Of a stretch of 64,000 nucleotides of DNA, positions 41,947 through 50,190 are shown in pieces. Both the position numbers and the translations under genes were made by a program. Below the pieces are notes generated by a model. That model was not told the origin of the DNA and did no database searches. It worked only from the letters and a program-made list of their open reading frames with translations. The stretch's first letter is position 1; every line of letters starts with the position of its first letter. The DNA is from Phascolarctobacterium sp. ET69 (GTDB lineage: Bacteria; Bacillota; Negativicutes; Acidaminococcales; Acidaminococcaceae): NCBI RefSeq assembly GCF_023336935.1, contig NZ_JAMBLR010000007.1, forward strand, positions 1-64,000. Reading direction: 5' to 3'.

Positions 41947-43017
41947 TCAGTTGTTTTTGGTTTCGGTTTTAAGCGGCGTTTCAAAATAAACGCTGGTGCT
42001 CGGGAAAGCACAGGAAGCGCCGTTTTCTTCCAGTATTTTCATAATATCAAGGTTAATCTGCTCGCGGGCAGCCAAAAAGCCTTTGGTATCGCTGGCTTTG
42101 GTGTAACATACAATAAAAATGTTCAGGCTGCTGTCTGCATAATCGCGGAAGTAAACCATAACCGTGTCGCTGTAAACAAGCTCACTGTTTGTAAGGTAGG
42201 TGCGTATATTTTCTACCAGTTTTTGCATCTGGTCATGCGTTGTATCGTAGGTAACACCCAGCAAAAACTCAATGCGGCGTTTTTCGCGCTTGGTGTAGTT
42301 AATAATTGGCGTGTTGGAAAGCAGTGAGTTTGGAACATACACAAGTTCCTGCGGAAAAGTGCGTATGCAGGTGCTGCGGAAGGTAATTTTTTCAACGGTG
42401 CCTTCCACGCCGTTGGCAGAAATCCAGTCGCCTACTTTAAAGGGTTTGTCAACAATAATTACAAAGCTGCCGAATACGTTTGCCAAAGCATCTTTGGCGG
42501 CAAAGGCAAGTGCTAAAGAGCCGATACTTAAACTTGCCAGAAGGCCGCTCATGTCGTAATTCCATTCCTTGGCAATCATTAAGGTGGCAATAACAACAAT
42601 TAAAATGCGGAACATTGTGGAGAGAATGTTGGCAAGAGAATCCTCGATATTAATTTCGGCGCGTGTTAAAATTTTCAGTGCAATGCCGTGCGTAATGTCG
42701 CTGATATTGTAAATGCCCCAAAAGATGGCAATAATAAAGCTGCTGCGCAGGAATTTATCAATGGCAGGATGGTCGGTAACAAAAGTAATGGGCGAGCAGT
42801 TTAAGGCAGCATAAACGCCGAGGATAAAAAGAAAAATATGTATTGGTTTGGCGAAAGCGTCTAAAATATCGCCGCCGTACTCAAAAGACATTTTGTTGTT
42901 TAAAAGCTGCAAAAAACGGAGAATTACGGTACGGTAAAGATATCTTATCAGCATAAAACCGCAGAAAACCAGAAACGGCTTTGCCCACGGCGTTAAAATT
43001 TCAATAATTTGTTCCAT
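41947..43017 (-). CDS. MscS-family mechanosensitive channel
   Basis: A 356-aa small-conductance mechanosensitive channel with about five membrane helices. The pore-lining TM3 and beta-domain motif is LAFAAKDALANVFGSFVIIVDKPFKVGDWI. VPNSLLSNTPIINYTKR and a C-terminal alpha/beta domain follow. It releases solutes on hypo-osmotic shock. ATG 43017 (AAAGGAGC before it) is used; an earlier in-frame start adds only six residues. Confidence 0.9.
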   Translation of the reverse strand: MEQIIEILTPWAKPFLVFCGFMLIRYLYRTVILRFLQLLNNKMSFEYGGDILDAFAKPIHIFLFILGVYAALNCSPITFVTDHPAIDKFLRSSFIIAIFWGIYNISDITHGIALKILTRAEINIEDSLANILSTMFRILIVVIATLMIAKEWNYDMSGLLASLSIGSLALAFAAKDALANVFGSFVIIVDKPFKVGDWISANGVEGTVEKITFRSTCIRTFPQELVYVPNSLLSNTPIINYTKREKRRIEFLLGVTYDTTHDQMQKLVENIRTYLTNSELVYSDTVMVYFRDYADSSLNIFIVCYTKASDTKGFLAAREQINLDIMKILEENGASCAFPSTSVYFETPLKTETKNN

Positions 43018-43155
43018 ATAAGCTCCTTTTAACAAGTTTATTTATAAATATTTTATCATTTTGGCAGATTAAAAACAATAATTCACAAAAGTTACAAATA
43101 AAGCAGTGCGGATTATGTTATAATATTGGCAGTAATTAACATAAGGAGGCAGGGT

Positions 43156-43668
43156 ATGGAATATTTCTTGGAAGCATTGGCAGCAGCCTTTATCGTTATC
43201 GTGGGGCCGCTTTTAACTCTGGTTGGGCTGCCCGGCAATACGCTGATGCTTTTGGCAGGGATAGGATTTGCCTGTTTTGATGAAGCAAAATATTTTGACG
43301 GACGTATTTTGTCTGCATTGGTGCTGATTTATGTTTTTGGTGAATTATGGGAATTTATAGTATCGTTTTTCGGTATCCGCAGGCATAAATTGCCGTGGAG
43401 CGTGGTAGGGCTTATCGGCATCGGCACGTTTATTGGTGCAGTGCTCGGCACGGGCGTATTCCCTGTGTTCGGCAGCGTGCTTGGCGGCGCCATGGGTTCG
43501 TTTGTAATGGCGTTTGTTTATGAGTATTCGCAAACGATGGACTGCGACGATGCGTTTGAACTGGCGTGGAAGGCGGCAAAGCTGCAATTTATTGCGATTA
43601 TAGGCAAGGTTGTTGCGGCAGCGGCAATGGCGATACTGCTTGTAAAACAAATTTTTTTAAATACTTAA
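43156..43668 (+). CDS. DUF456-family membrane protein
   Basis: A 170-aa integral membrane protein with four to five helices. LPGNTLMLLAGIGFACFDEAKYFDGRIL and GTFIGAVLGTGVFPVFGSVLGGAMGSFVMAFVYEY (glycine-rich) are typical of DUF456. Function is unknown. It starts at ATG 43156, where AAGGAGG is ideally placed, downstream of an extended -10 (TGTTATAAT, TATAAT at 43119-43124). The glyoxalase gene follows 10 nt later, so the three genes to 45032 may form an operon. Confidence 0.8.
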   Translation: MEYFLEALAAAFIVIVGPLLTLVGLPGNTLMLLAGIGFACFDEAKYFDGRILSALVLIYVFGELWEFIVSFFGIRRHKLPWSVVGLIGIGTFIGAVLGTGVFPVFGSVLGGAMGSFVMAFVYEYSQTMDCDDAFELAWKAAKLQFIAIIGKVVAAAAMAILLVKQIFLNT

Positions 43669-43678
43669 GGAGGGTATA

Positions 43679-44050
43679 ATGAATTTTAAGTTTATACACA
43701 ATAATTTTAACGTGCTCGATTTAGAAAAAAGCCTGGAGTTTTATGAAAAAGCGCTTGGGCTGAAAGAAGTTAAAAGAATGAATGCAGAGGACGGCAGCTT
43801 TATTCTTGTGTATCTTGGCGATGGGCAGACTCCGCATCAGCTTGAACTGACCTGGCTGCGTGACCGCAAAGAACCCTATAACTTAGGCGAAAACGAATTC
43901 CATCTCGCTTTTGGCGTTGATGATTACGAAGCTGCACATGCCAAACATAAAGAAATGGGCTGCATTGTTTATGAAAATCCGGAAATGGGCATTTATTTTA
44001 TTACCGACCCGGATAACTACTGGCTGGAGATTGTGCCTTTAAATAAGTAA
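43679..44050 (+). CDS. gloA: Lactoylglutathione lyase / glyoxalase I-type VOC protein
   Basis: A 123-aa vicinal-oxygen-chelate protein. HNNFNVLDLEKSLEFYEKALGL carries the first metal His, and later HQLELTWLRDR, FHLAFGVDDYEAAHAKHKEMG and FITDPDNYWLEIVPL provide the other ligands. The length is that of the short clostridial/Negativicutes glyoxalase I. It probably detoxifies methylglyoxal. It is followed 13 nt later by a 2-hydroxyacid dehydrogenase, a sensible partner for lactate/glyoxal chemistry. Confidence 0.85.
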   Translation: MNFKFIHNNFNVLDLEKSLEFYEKALGLKEVKRMNAEDGSFILVYLGDGQTPHQLELTWLRDRKEPYNLGENEFHLAFGVDDYEAAHAKHKEMGCIVYENPEMGIYFITDPDNYWLEIVPLNK

Positions 44051-44063
44051 GGGACGTGAAAGT

Positions 44064-45032
44064 ATGGCAGAATTAAAAAACATGACTGTTGTTACCAGCG
44101 GCAAACTGCGTAAAACGGCGTATGACCTGCTGGACGCCAATACCAATCTTTTGGCGTGGAAGGAAAGCGGCCGCACTCCGGCGGATGTTTTTGACGGCTG
44201 GCTGGCACAGGCAGATGCTTTATATTCTATTGGCAATATAAAAATTAACGGCGCATTGCTTGACAAAGCGCCTAATTTAAAAGTAATCGCACAGGCTTCC
44301 GTGGGTTACGATAATATTGACGTTGCGGAATGCAATGCCCGCGGCATACGTGTTGGCAATACTCCGCGCGTTCTTTCTCCTGCCGTGGCAGATTTGGCTT
44401 ACGGGCTTATAATTGACAGTGCGCGCAAAATAGCGCGCGGTTGGCAGCATGTTGCAAGCGGCAAATGGGGCGAGCGCAAGGGCCTTGGCTTTGGCGTGGA
44501 CCTTGCAGGCAAAACTTTGGGTATTGTAGGCATGGGCGATATAGGCAGCAGGGTGGTAAAACGTGCTTTGGCAAGCGATATGCGCGTTATTTACCATAAC
44601 CGGCACCGCCGCAGTGATGATGCCGCATTGGGGGCTGCATATGTAAGCTTTGAAGAACTGCTGCAAACATCTGATTTTGTACTTGTTACCGTGCCGCTTA
44701 CTAAGGAAACGGAAGGCATGTTTGGCAAAAAGCAGTTTGAAGCCATGAAGCAGGGTGCTCGTTTTATTAATATTGCCAGAGGCAAAATTGTGGATACGGA
44801 AGCGCTTTATGATGCGCTGAGCAGCGGGCATATTGCTTATGCCGCGCTTGACGTTACCGACCCCGAACCATTGCCCGGTACGCATAAACTGCTGACGCTT
44901 GATAATATTACGGTTACGCCGCATATTGCAAGTTCAACAGTTGAAACGCGAGATGCTATGGCAAAGCTGGCAGCGGAAAATATTCTGGCAGGATTAAACG
45001 GAGAACCGATGCCTGCGGAAGTAAAAGCATAA
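44064..45032 (+). CDS. D-2-hydroxyacid dehydrogenase (glyoxylate/hydroxypyruvate reductase type)
   Basis: A 322-aa NAD(P)-dependent dehydrogenase. The Rossmann motif is GIVGMGDIGSRVVKRAL. Catalytic segments are FINIARGKIVDTEALYDAL (Arg), DVTDPEPLPG (Glu) and TPHIASSTVETRDAM (His). It reduces 2-oxoacids such as glyoxylate or hydroxypyruvate. Substrate is not determined by sequence alone. It has SD GGGACGTGAAAG and belongs to a probable operon with the glyoxalase. Confidence 0.9.
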   Translation: MAELKNMTVVTSGKLRKTAYDLLDANTNLLAWKESGRTPADVFDGWLAQADALYSIGNIKINGALLDKAPNLKVIAQASVGYDNIDVAECNARGIRVGNTPRVLSPAVADLAYGLIIDSARKIARGWQHVASGKWGERKGLGFGVDLAGKTLGIVGMGDIGSRVVKRALASDMRVIYHNRHRRSDDAALGAAYVSFEELLQTSDFVLVTVPLTKETEGMFGKKQFEAMKQGARFINIARGKIVDTEALYDALSSGHIAYAALDVTDPEPLPGTHKLLTLDNITVTPHIASSTVETRDAMAKLAAENILAGLNGEPMPAEVKA

Positions 45033-45046
45033 AGCAATAAAGGCAA

Positions 45047-45083
45047 TAAAAAACACGAAGCAGATTAATGCTTCGTGTTTTTA
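45047..45083. terminator. Bidirectional terminator after the hydroxyacid dehydrogenase gene
   Basis: AAAAAACACGAAGCA pairs with TGCTTCGTGTTTTT around GATTAA. Confidence 0.88.
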
Positions 45084-45085
45084 GT

Positions 45086-46126
45086 TTATTTTGGCAGTTC
45101 AGTTAAGTAATCAAACGATGAACCGTCGTCAAAAGCTACATTTGTTAAATAAGCATTCCATTTTACTTTGCTTAAATCGCTGCTGATAACCGTGGCGTCT
45201 TCTTTTACATACGGGTTAAGTTCAAAATCGAATTTATATAATTTGCTGCTGCCGTTTTTTAAAACTGCATTGCTGGCAAAGCTGCCGCTGTAAAAAATTT
45301 TGCCGTCATCATCGTAAAGCTCCAGCATACCGGCTATATAATTAACGTTTTTGTCGGAGGTGTTGGTAAGGTTTACTTCGGTTTCAAGCATGCGGATAAT
45401 GGCTGAATAGTGTACGGAAGTAATTTGCAGCAGTTTTTTATCAAGTTTAACGTTGGCATCAATTTGTCCGGCAATCGGCTTGTTTAATTCTGCAAGCTTT
45501 GCCTTAACGGCTTCTTCACGTTCTTTCATAAAATCTTGCAAATTGGTTATTTCCTGCAAGCGCCACAAACCGTCGTCAAGCTGCTGCATTTTTATTTTTA
45601 AAATAAAATCCCTGCTTAATTTTTCATCGCGCAGTTTAATGCTTACAATGGCATTGCCGTCGTTGATATCGGTATTTTCTACACCTTCATATTTTAAGGA
45701 GCCAAAACCGGTACGGCTTTTTAAATTATCTACAATTTCCGCTCCGTTTTCGTTGCCGGCGGGAATTGATTTCTGCACTTCGGCGTCGCCTTCAGGCTTG
45801 TCGCCGTGAATAATGTAGCTGCGGGTTTCGCTTGTTAAAAGCGGAACTGCCAGGCCTTTAATGCCCTTTACAATGGCAACGATAATAGGATTGGCATCTT
45901 TGTCGGAACCGAAGGTAACGGCAACAACATCGTCATATGCTTTGCTGTACAGATTATCCATATCGACATGCTTTTCAAAAGTTTTTAAATCATGCTGGCG
46001 TACTGCATCGGCTATAAGCGCAATGGAATGCTGCGGTGTTTTCAGCCAGTAAAAAAAATACCAGCCGCTTGTTAAAATTGCAAGCGCCGCCAGTACGGCA
46101 ACAATTTTTTTAAATTTATTCTTCAA
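45086..46126 (-). CDS. DUF2939-like membrane-anchored protein
   Basis: A 346-aa protein with one N-terminal membrane helix (about 8-28). The LIADAVRQHDLKTFEKHVDMDNLYSKAYDD segment matches the start of DUF2939. A C-terminal beta-rich domain (YSAIIRMLETEVNLTNTSDKNVNYIAGMLELYDDDGK) resembles the FxLYD/telomeric-repeat-like fold of exported proteins. It probably sits in the periplasm. Function unknown. It is monocistronic with AGGAGGG upstream. Confidence 0.7.
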   Translation of the reverse strand: MKNKFKKIVAVLAALAILTSGWYFFYWLKTPQHSIALIADAVRQHDLKTFEKHVDMDNLYSKAYDDVVAVTFGSDKDANPIIVAIVKGIKGLAVPLLTSETRSYIIHGDKPEGDAEVQKSIPAGNENGAEIVDNLKSRTGFGSLKYEGVENTDINDGNAIVSIKLRDEKLSRDFILKIKMQQLDDGLWRLQEITNLQDFMKEREEAVKAKLAELNKPIAGQIDANVKLDKKLLQITSVHYSAIIRMLETEVNLTNTSDKNVNYIAGMLELYDDDGKIFYSGSFASNAVLKNGSSKLYKFDFELNPYVKEDATVISSDLSKVKWNAYLTNVAFDDGSSFDYLTELPK

Positions 46127-46283
46127 AAAAGACCCTCCTAAATAAAAACTTTTAGTCCTGAAAATATTATACTACTAAAGTATGCTAATGCAATATTTTT
46201 GTGAAATTATTTGAAGTCTAAAATGTTAATTTTATAAAGTAATTAAGAAGAATGAATGAGTACATAATTAGAGTTAATAAAAT

Positions 46284-46310
46284 AAAAAAGAGCCGTTATA
46301 AAACGGCTCT
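46284..46310 (-). terminator. Terminator of tRNA-Pro
   Basis: AGAGCCGTT pairs with AACGGCTCT; on the minus strand the stem is followed by TTTTTT. It lies 12 nt past the tRNA 3' end. Confidence 0.85.
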
Positions 46311-46322
46311 AAATTTTTTAGT

Positions 46323-46399
46323 TGGTCGGGGCGGCGAGATTCGAACTCACGGCCTCTTGTACCCGAAACAAGCGCGCTACCAAACTGCGCCACGCCCCG
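46323..46399 (-). tRNA. tRNA-Pro (anticodon CGG)
   Basis: A full cloverleaf on the minus strand. Acceptor CGGGGCG pairs with CGCCCCG. The D arm has GCGC..GCGC, the anticodon stem CTTGT/ACAAG encloses TTCGGGT (anticodon CGG), and the T arm contains GTTCGAATC. CCA is encoded. Confidence 0.96.
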
Positions 46400-46475
46400 A
46401 CAGTGTGCTAATTACTGCAACAAAATGTATTATAGATAATAAGTGAGAAAATGTCAATACTTTTTTTAAAAATTT

Positions 46476-46811
46476 TTAACCTTCAACTACAACGCGGATG
46501 AATTTTACGTTGAATGCTTCGGCAATATGCGGCAGGCATTCGCGTTCAATGTTCGTGCGGTGCAGTTCGCTTTCGGCAACAATCATAATTCTGTCGCCGC
46601 TGAGGTTTATATTGTGTACCTTACTGATAAGACGTTTAAAATCATCTTCGCCGAGCTTTTCCCTTAATTTGGCAAGTCCTTCCATAAGGTACGGTTTTTC
46701 TTTAGACATACGTAATTCCAAAGGCGAAAAGGGAACGGTAACAACTTTGGCATCCCTTGCCAAAACAAAATCTTCTTCATGTTCGCCCGGTACTACCAGA
46801 TCATCTCTCAT
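46476..46811 (-). CDS. Hypothetical protein with a DnaA-N-like C-terminal half
   Basis: A 111-aa cytoplasmic protein. Residues 50-108 (LGEDDFKRLISKVHNINLSGDRIMIVAESELHRTNIERECLPHIAEAFNV in pattern) loosely recall the helix-strand order of the DnaA N-terminal domain, which mediates protein-protein contacts. The resemblance is weak and by eye only. AAAGGAGG precedes ATG 46811. It lies just upstream of tRNA-Pro on the same strand. Function unknown. Confidence 0.65.
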   Translation of the reverse strand: MRDDLVVPGEHEEDFVLARDAKVVTVPFSPLELRMSKEKPYLMEGLAKLREKLGEDDFKRLISKVHNINLSGDRIMIVAESELHRTNIERECLPHIAEAFNVKFIRVVVEG

Positions 46812-46944
46812 TGTTCTTCCTCCTTTTGCTTTACTAATTAATTATAGTTTATTGTTTTAACGTAGTCAAGAGCATGGAATTTGACAAATTTATCTGAAAC
46901 AAGATAAAATATTGCATCTAAAATTTAAAACTGGAGTTGATGTA

Positions 46945-47376
46945 ATGAGTTTTTTGAACGAGTTTAAAGATTTTGCCATGCGCGGGAATGTTATGGATAT
47001 GGCAATAGGTGTTGTAATAGGCGGAGCGTTTGGGCAGATTACCACCTCGCTGGTAAATAATATAATTATGCCGCCGCTCGGCATGCTTATCGGCAAGATA
47101 GATTTTTCCAATTTATTCATAGCGCTGGACGGCAAGGATTATCCTTCGCTTAAAGCTGCGGCCGACGCAGGCGCTGCCGTTCTTTCGTACGGTGTATTTA
47201 TTAATACCGTAATTAACTTTTTAATAATTGCTTTGGCCGTTTTCATCGTTGTAAAACAAATTAACCGTTTCAGGCCCAAAGCCGCACCGTCACCGGCTCC
47301 GCGCCTGTGCCCATACTGCCGCCAGCCCGTGGCTGATGACGCTACCCGCTGCCCGCACTGTACTTCTTCTTTATAA
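46945..47376 (+). CDS. mscL: Large-conductance mechanosensitive channel with C-terminal zinc ribbon
   Basis: A 143-aa MscL. TM1 is [34 protein letters not shown] and TM2 is [25 protein letters not shown] short zinc ribbon (CPYC ... CPHC) replaces the usual helical bundle tail after a proline/alanine linker. It acts as an emergency osmotic valve in the inner membrane. ATG 46945 with GGAG upstream is preferred over an upstream TTG. The ribbon could be a redox or metal-dependent gate or an assembly element; this is inference. Confidence 0.92.
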   Translation: MSFLNEFKDFAMRGNVMDMAIGVVIGGAFGQITTSLVNNIIMPPLGMLIGKIDFSNLFIALDGKDYPSLKAAADAGAAVLSYGVFINTVINFLIIALAVFIVVKQINRFRPKAAPSPAPRLCPYCRQPVADDATRCPHCTSSL

Positions 47377-47379
47377 AAT

Positions 47380-47436
47380 TTGCCAATAACCGCATTAAGT
47401 TGTATAATACATATTATGGCTTAATGCGATTTTTTA
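47380..47436 (+). promoter_or_regulatory. tyrS promoter nested with the mscL terminator
   Basis: TTGCCA (47380-47385), a 17-nt spacer and TATAAT (47403-47408) form a strong promoter. The terminator stem CGCATTAAG (47391-47399) / CTTAATGCG (47420-47428), followed by a T tract, overlaps it, so the -10 lies in the terminator loop. The hairpin ends mscL transcripts, while tyrS transcripts would start inside it near 47415. Confidence 0.65.
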
Positions 47437-47460
47437 TATATTTAGACTGGAGGTAGATTG

Positions 47461-48681
47461 ATGTCTGTTTATGACGTTCTTGCTGAACGCGGCTTTTTGA
47501 AACAGGTTTCGCATGAAGAAGAAATCCGTGAACTTCTTGAAAAGGAGAAAATCACGTTTTATATTGGCTTTGACCCGACAGCTGACAGCCTGCATGTCGG
47601 CCACTTTATTGCTTTAATGGCAATGAGCCATATGCAGAAGGCAGGGCACCGCCCGATTGTGCTTTTGGGCGGCGGTACCGGCATGGTTGGCGACCCGAGC
47701 GGTAAGGATGAAATGCGCAAAATGCTTACGCCGGAATTTATTGCCCATAACATTGCCTGCTTTAAAAAGCAAATGTCACGCTTTATTGATTTTTCGGATG
47801 ATAAGGCAATAATGGTTAATAATGCCGACTGGCTGCTTGACCTTAATTACATTAAACTTCTGCGTGAAGTTGGCGTACATTTTTCCGTTAACAGAATGCT
47901 GACGGCAGAATGTTTTAAAAAACGCCTGGAGCGCGGGTTGTCCTTCTTTGAATTTAACTATATGATTATGCAGGCTTATGATTTCTGGACGCTGAACAAA
48001 AAATACGGCTGCATAATGGAAATGGGCGGCGATGACCAGTGGTCCAACATGTTGGCCGGTGTGGAACTTATCCGCCGCAAGGAACAGAAACCTGCTTTCT
48101 GCATGACCTGCAAGCTTTTAACTACAAGCGACGGCAGAAAAATGGGCAAAACGGAAAAAGGCGCTTTATGGCTCGACCCGGAAAAAACATCTCCGTATGA
48201 TTTTTACCAGTACTGGCGTAATGTTGACGACAGCGACGTGGAAAACTGCCTCGCACTTTTAACATTTTTACCCATGGACGAAGTACGCCGCCTTGGCAGC
48301 CTGAAAGATTCTGCAATTAACGAGGCTAAAAAAGTTCTTGCTTATGAAGTTACCAAACTTGTTCATGGCGAAGAAGAAGCCGAAAAAGCCAAACAGGCTG
48401 CTGAAGCGTTGTTCGGCGGCGGCGGTGCCATGACTGATGTGCCTACCGTTAACCTGACGGCAGAACAGGCAAATGCCAAACTGATAGATGTGCTTACGGC
48501 AGCAAAGGTATTTTCCAGCAAACGCGAAGCACGCCAGATGGTGCAGCAGGGAGGCCTGTATATTGGCGATACTGCTGTAAGTGATGCGGAAATGCAGCTC
48601 AGCCCGGAAATGTTTGACGCCGATAAGAGCCTCTTGGTACGCAAAGGCAAAAAGAAATATTACCGTTTACTTATTGATTGA
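47461..48681 (+). CDS. tyrS: Tyrosine--tRNA ligase
   Basis: A 406-aa class I aminoacyl-tRNA synthetase that charges tRNA-Tyr. [18 protein letters not shown] holds the HIGH-like [22 protein letters not shown] binds the substrate, [14 protein letters not shown] is the KMSKS loop, and a C-terminal S4 domain ([22 protein letters not shown]) binds tRNA. ATG 47461 with GGAGGTAG before it is chosen over TTG 47458. No T-box leader was found upstream. Confidence 0.96.
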   Translation: MSVYDVLAERGFLKQVSHEEEIRELLEKEKITFYIGFDPTADSLHVGHFIALMAMSHMQKAGHRPIVLLGGGTGMVGDPSGKDEMRKMLTPEFIAHNIACFKKQMSRFIDFSDDKAIMVNNADWLLDLNYIKLLREVGVHFSVNRMLTAECFKKRLERGLSFFEFNYMIMQAYDFWTLNKKYGCIMEMGGDDQWSNMLAGVELIRRKEQKPAFCMTCKLLTTSDGRKMGKTEKGALWLDPEKTSPYDFYQYWRNVDDSDVENCLALLTFLPMDEVRRLGSLKDSAINEAKKVLAYEVTKLVHGEEEAEKAKQAAEALFGGGGAMTDVPTVNLTAEQANAKLIDVLTAAKVFSSKREARQMVQQGGLYIGDTAVSDAEMQLSPEMFDADKSLLVRKGKKKYYRLLID

Positions 48682-48699
48682 TGCAGTTTGACAATAAAA

Positions 48700-48735
48700 T
48701 AAATTAAGGCTGCTTTAAAATGCAGCCTTAATTTT
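48700..48735 (+). terminator. Terminator of tyrS
   Basis: AAATTAAGGCTGC pairs with GCAGCCTTAATTT and is followed by T residues. Confidence 0.85.
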
Positions 48736-48753
48736 TGAAAACTTGGAGACCTT

Positions 48754-50073
48754 ATGAAACAAAAACTTACTTTTATGGAAATATTGCCAATCGGCCTGAT
48801 GCTTTTTGCTTCGTTCTTCGGTGCCGGCAATTTAATTTTCCCGCCGGCGCTGGGACAGTCGGCAGGCGTTAACTTTTTGCCGGCAGCGGCCGGTTTTTGT
48901 ACAACCGGCGTAGGCATTCCGCTTTTGGGCATTATTGCCATTGGCCTTTTGCGCGCTTCTAACCCGGAAGCACTGGCTTTGCCGGTACATCCCAAATTTG
49001 CCAAGGCGCTTATTGTTGTAACGGTACTTACAATCGGACCGTTTTTTGCAATTCCGCGTACTGGCGCAGTATCTTTTGATGTAGGCATTTTGCCGTTTAT
49101 TTCCGCAGAAAATTATGATTTGGGACTGGCATTATATTCTCTGTTCTTTTTTGTGGTAACGTATTTTCTTTCCGTTAATCCTTCCAAAATTGTAGACTGG
49201 GTAGGCAAAATTTTAACGCCGCTGCTTTTAATCAGCATTGCCATTCTGGTTGTGCAGGTATTTATGAATCCTATGGGCGAACCTCAGCAGGCCGGCGGTT
49301 ATTATGCTTCCATGCCGTACTTGAAGGGCTTCCAAGAAGGCTATTATACAATGGACCTTTTGGCAACGATGCTGTTCGGCACGGTTGTTATTGATTCCAT
49401 TAAGGTGCGCGGCATTTCCGAAGGCAGCGTGCTGACCCGTACCTGCATTATGGCCGGCATTATTGCGGCTGTGCTGTTGGCGGCAATTTATGTTTCGCTT
49501 ACTTATACCGGCGCAACAAGCGTGTCTGTGTTTGGCGTATCCGATAACGGCGCAATAGCGCTTTCGAGCATTGCCAATTATTATATGGGCACTGCCGGCA
49601 ATGTGGTTTTGTGCCTGATGATTTTCTTTGCCTGCCTTACAACAAGCATTGGCCTTACGGTATCGGCAGGTTCCTATCTGGAACAGGTGCTGAAATACAA
49701 AATGCAGTATCAGCGCATAGCTGCCATTATCTGCATCTTCAGCTTTGCGGTATCCAATGTTGGCTTAACCAAAATAATTTCCTTGTCGGTGCCGGTGCTG
49801 TGCCTGCTTTATCCTATTGTTATTGTGCTGGTAATGATGGCTTTTATGCCGGTTAAGCGTGCTTGCGTGTACCGTTCAACGCTGGCGTTTACAATAGTTT
49901 TTGCCATTATTGACGGCCTGAATGCAGCAGGTGTGCCGATGAAAACGGCAGAAGCGCTTTTTAAGGATGTAATACCGTTTTACAGCGCCGGTTTTGGCTG
50001 GTTTGTTCCTTCAATTGTCGGGCTGGTGGTTGGCATTTTGTACAGTGTGGCCGTTAAACCGGGTAAAAATTAA
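48754..50073 (+). CDS. brnQ: Branched-chain amino acid transporter BrnQ (LIVCS family)
   Basis: A 439-aa carrier with about 12 membrane helices that takes up Leu, Ile and Val with Na+ or H+. The N-terminal LPIGLMLFASFFGAGNLIFPPALGQSAG and the GPFFAIPRTGAVSFDVG segment are family signatures. It is monocistronic with TTGGAGA upstream. Together with AzlCD near 60-61 kb, the window covers both import and export of branched-chain amino acids. Confidence 0.93.
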   Translation: MKQKLTFMEILPIGLMLFASFFGAGNLIFPPALGQSAGVNFLPAAAGFCTTGVGIPLLGIIAIGLLRASNPEALALPVHPKFAKALIVVTVLTIGPFFAIPRTGAVSFDVGILPFISAENYDLGLALYSLFFFVVTYFLSVNPSKIVDWVGKILTPLLLISIAILVVQVFMNPMGEPQQAGGYYASMPYLKGFQEGYYTMDLLATMLFGTVVIDSIKVRGISEGSVLTRTCIMAGIIAAVLLAAIYVSLTYTGATSVSVFGVSDNGAIALSSIANYYMGTAGNVVLCLMIFFACLTTSIGLTVSAGSYLEQVLKYKMQYQRIAAIICIFSFAVSNVGLTKIISLSVPVLCLLYPIVIVLVMMAFMPVKRACVYRSTLAFTIVFAIIDGLNAAGVPMKTAEALFKDVIPFYSAGFGWFVPSIVGLVVGILYSVAVKPGKN

Positions 50074-50085
50074 AACTTAAAGTTT

Positions 50086-50120
50086 TCCGCAGTTGTAATC
50101 TTTGCAGCTGCGGATTTTTT
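50086..50120 (+). terminator. Terminator of brnQ
   Basis: TCCGCAG (50086-50092) pairs with CTGCGGA (50108-50114), then TTTTTT. Confidence 0.75.
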
Positions 50121-50190
50121 ATTTGTTTTGCCAAAAGGAATTTTTTACGCGGATGTGGTACAATAAAAGTAAATAATAAAAGGCTGCGGG

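Noticed and set aside
44277-44924. 215-codon minus-strand frame inside the 2-hydroxyacid dehydrogenase gene
   Set aside because: The sense strand encodes an intact enzyme with all motifs; the antisense frame matches nothing I know.
46252-46446. Open frame containing [22 protein letters not shown]
   Set aside because: It is the familiar false translation across the antisense of a tRNA gene (tRNA-Pro, 46323-46399).
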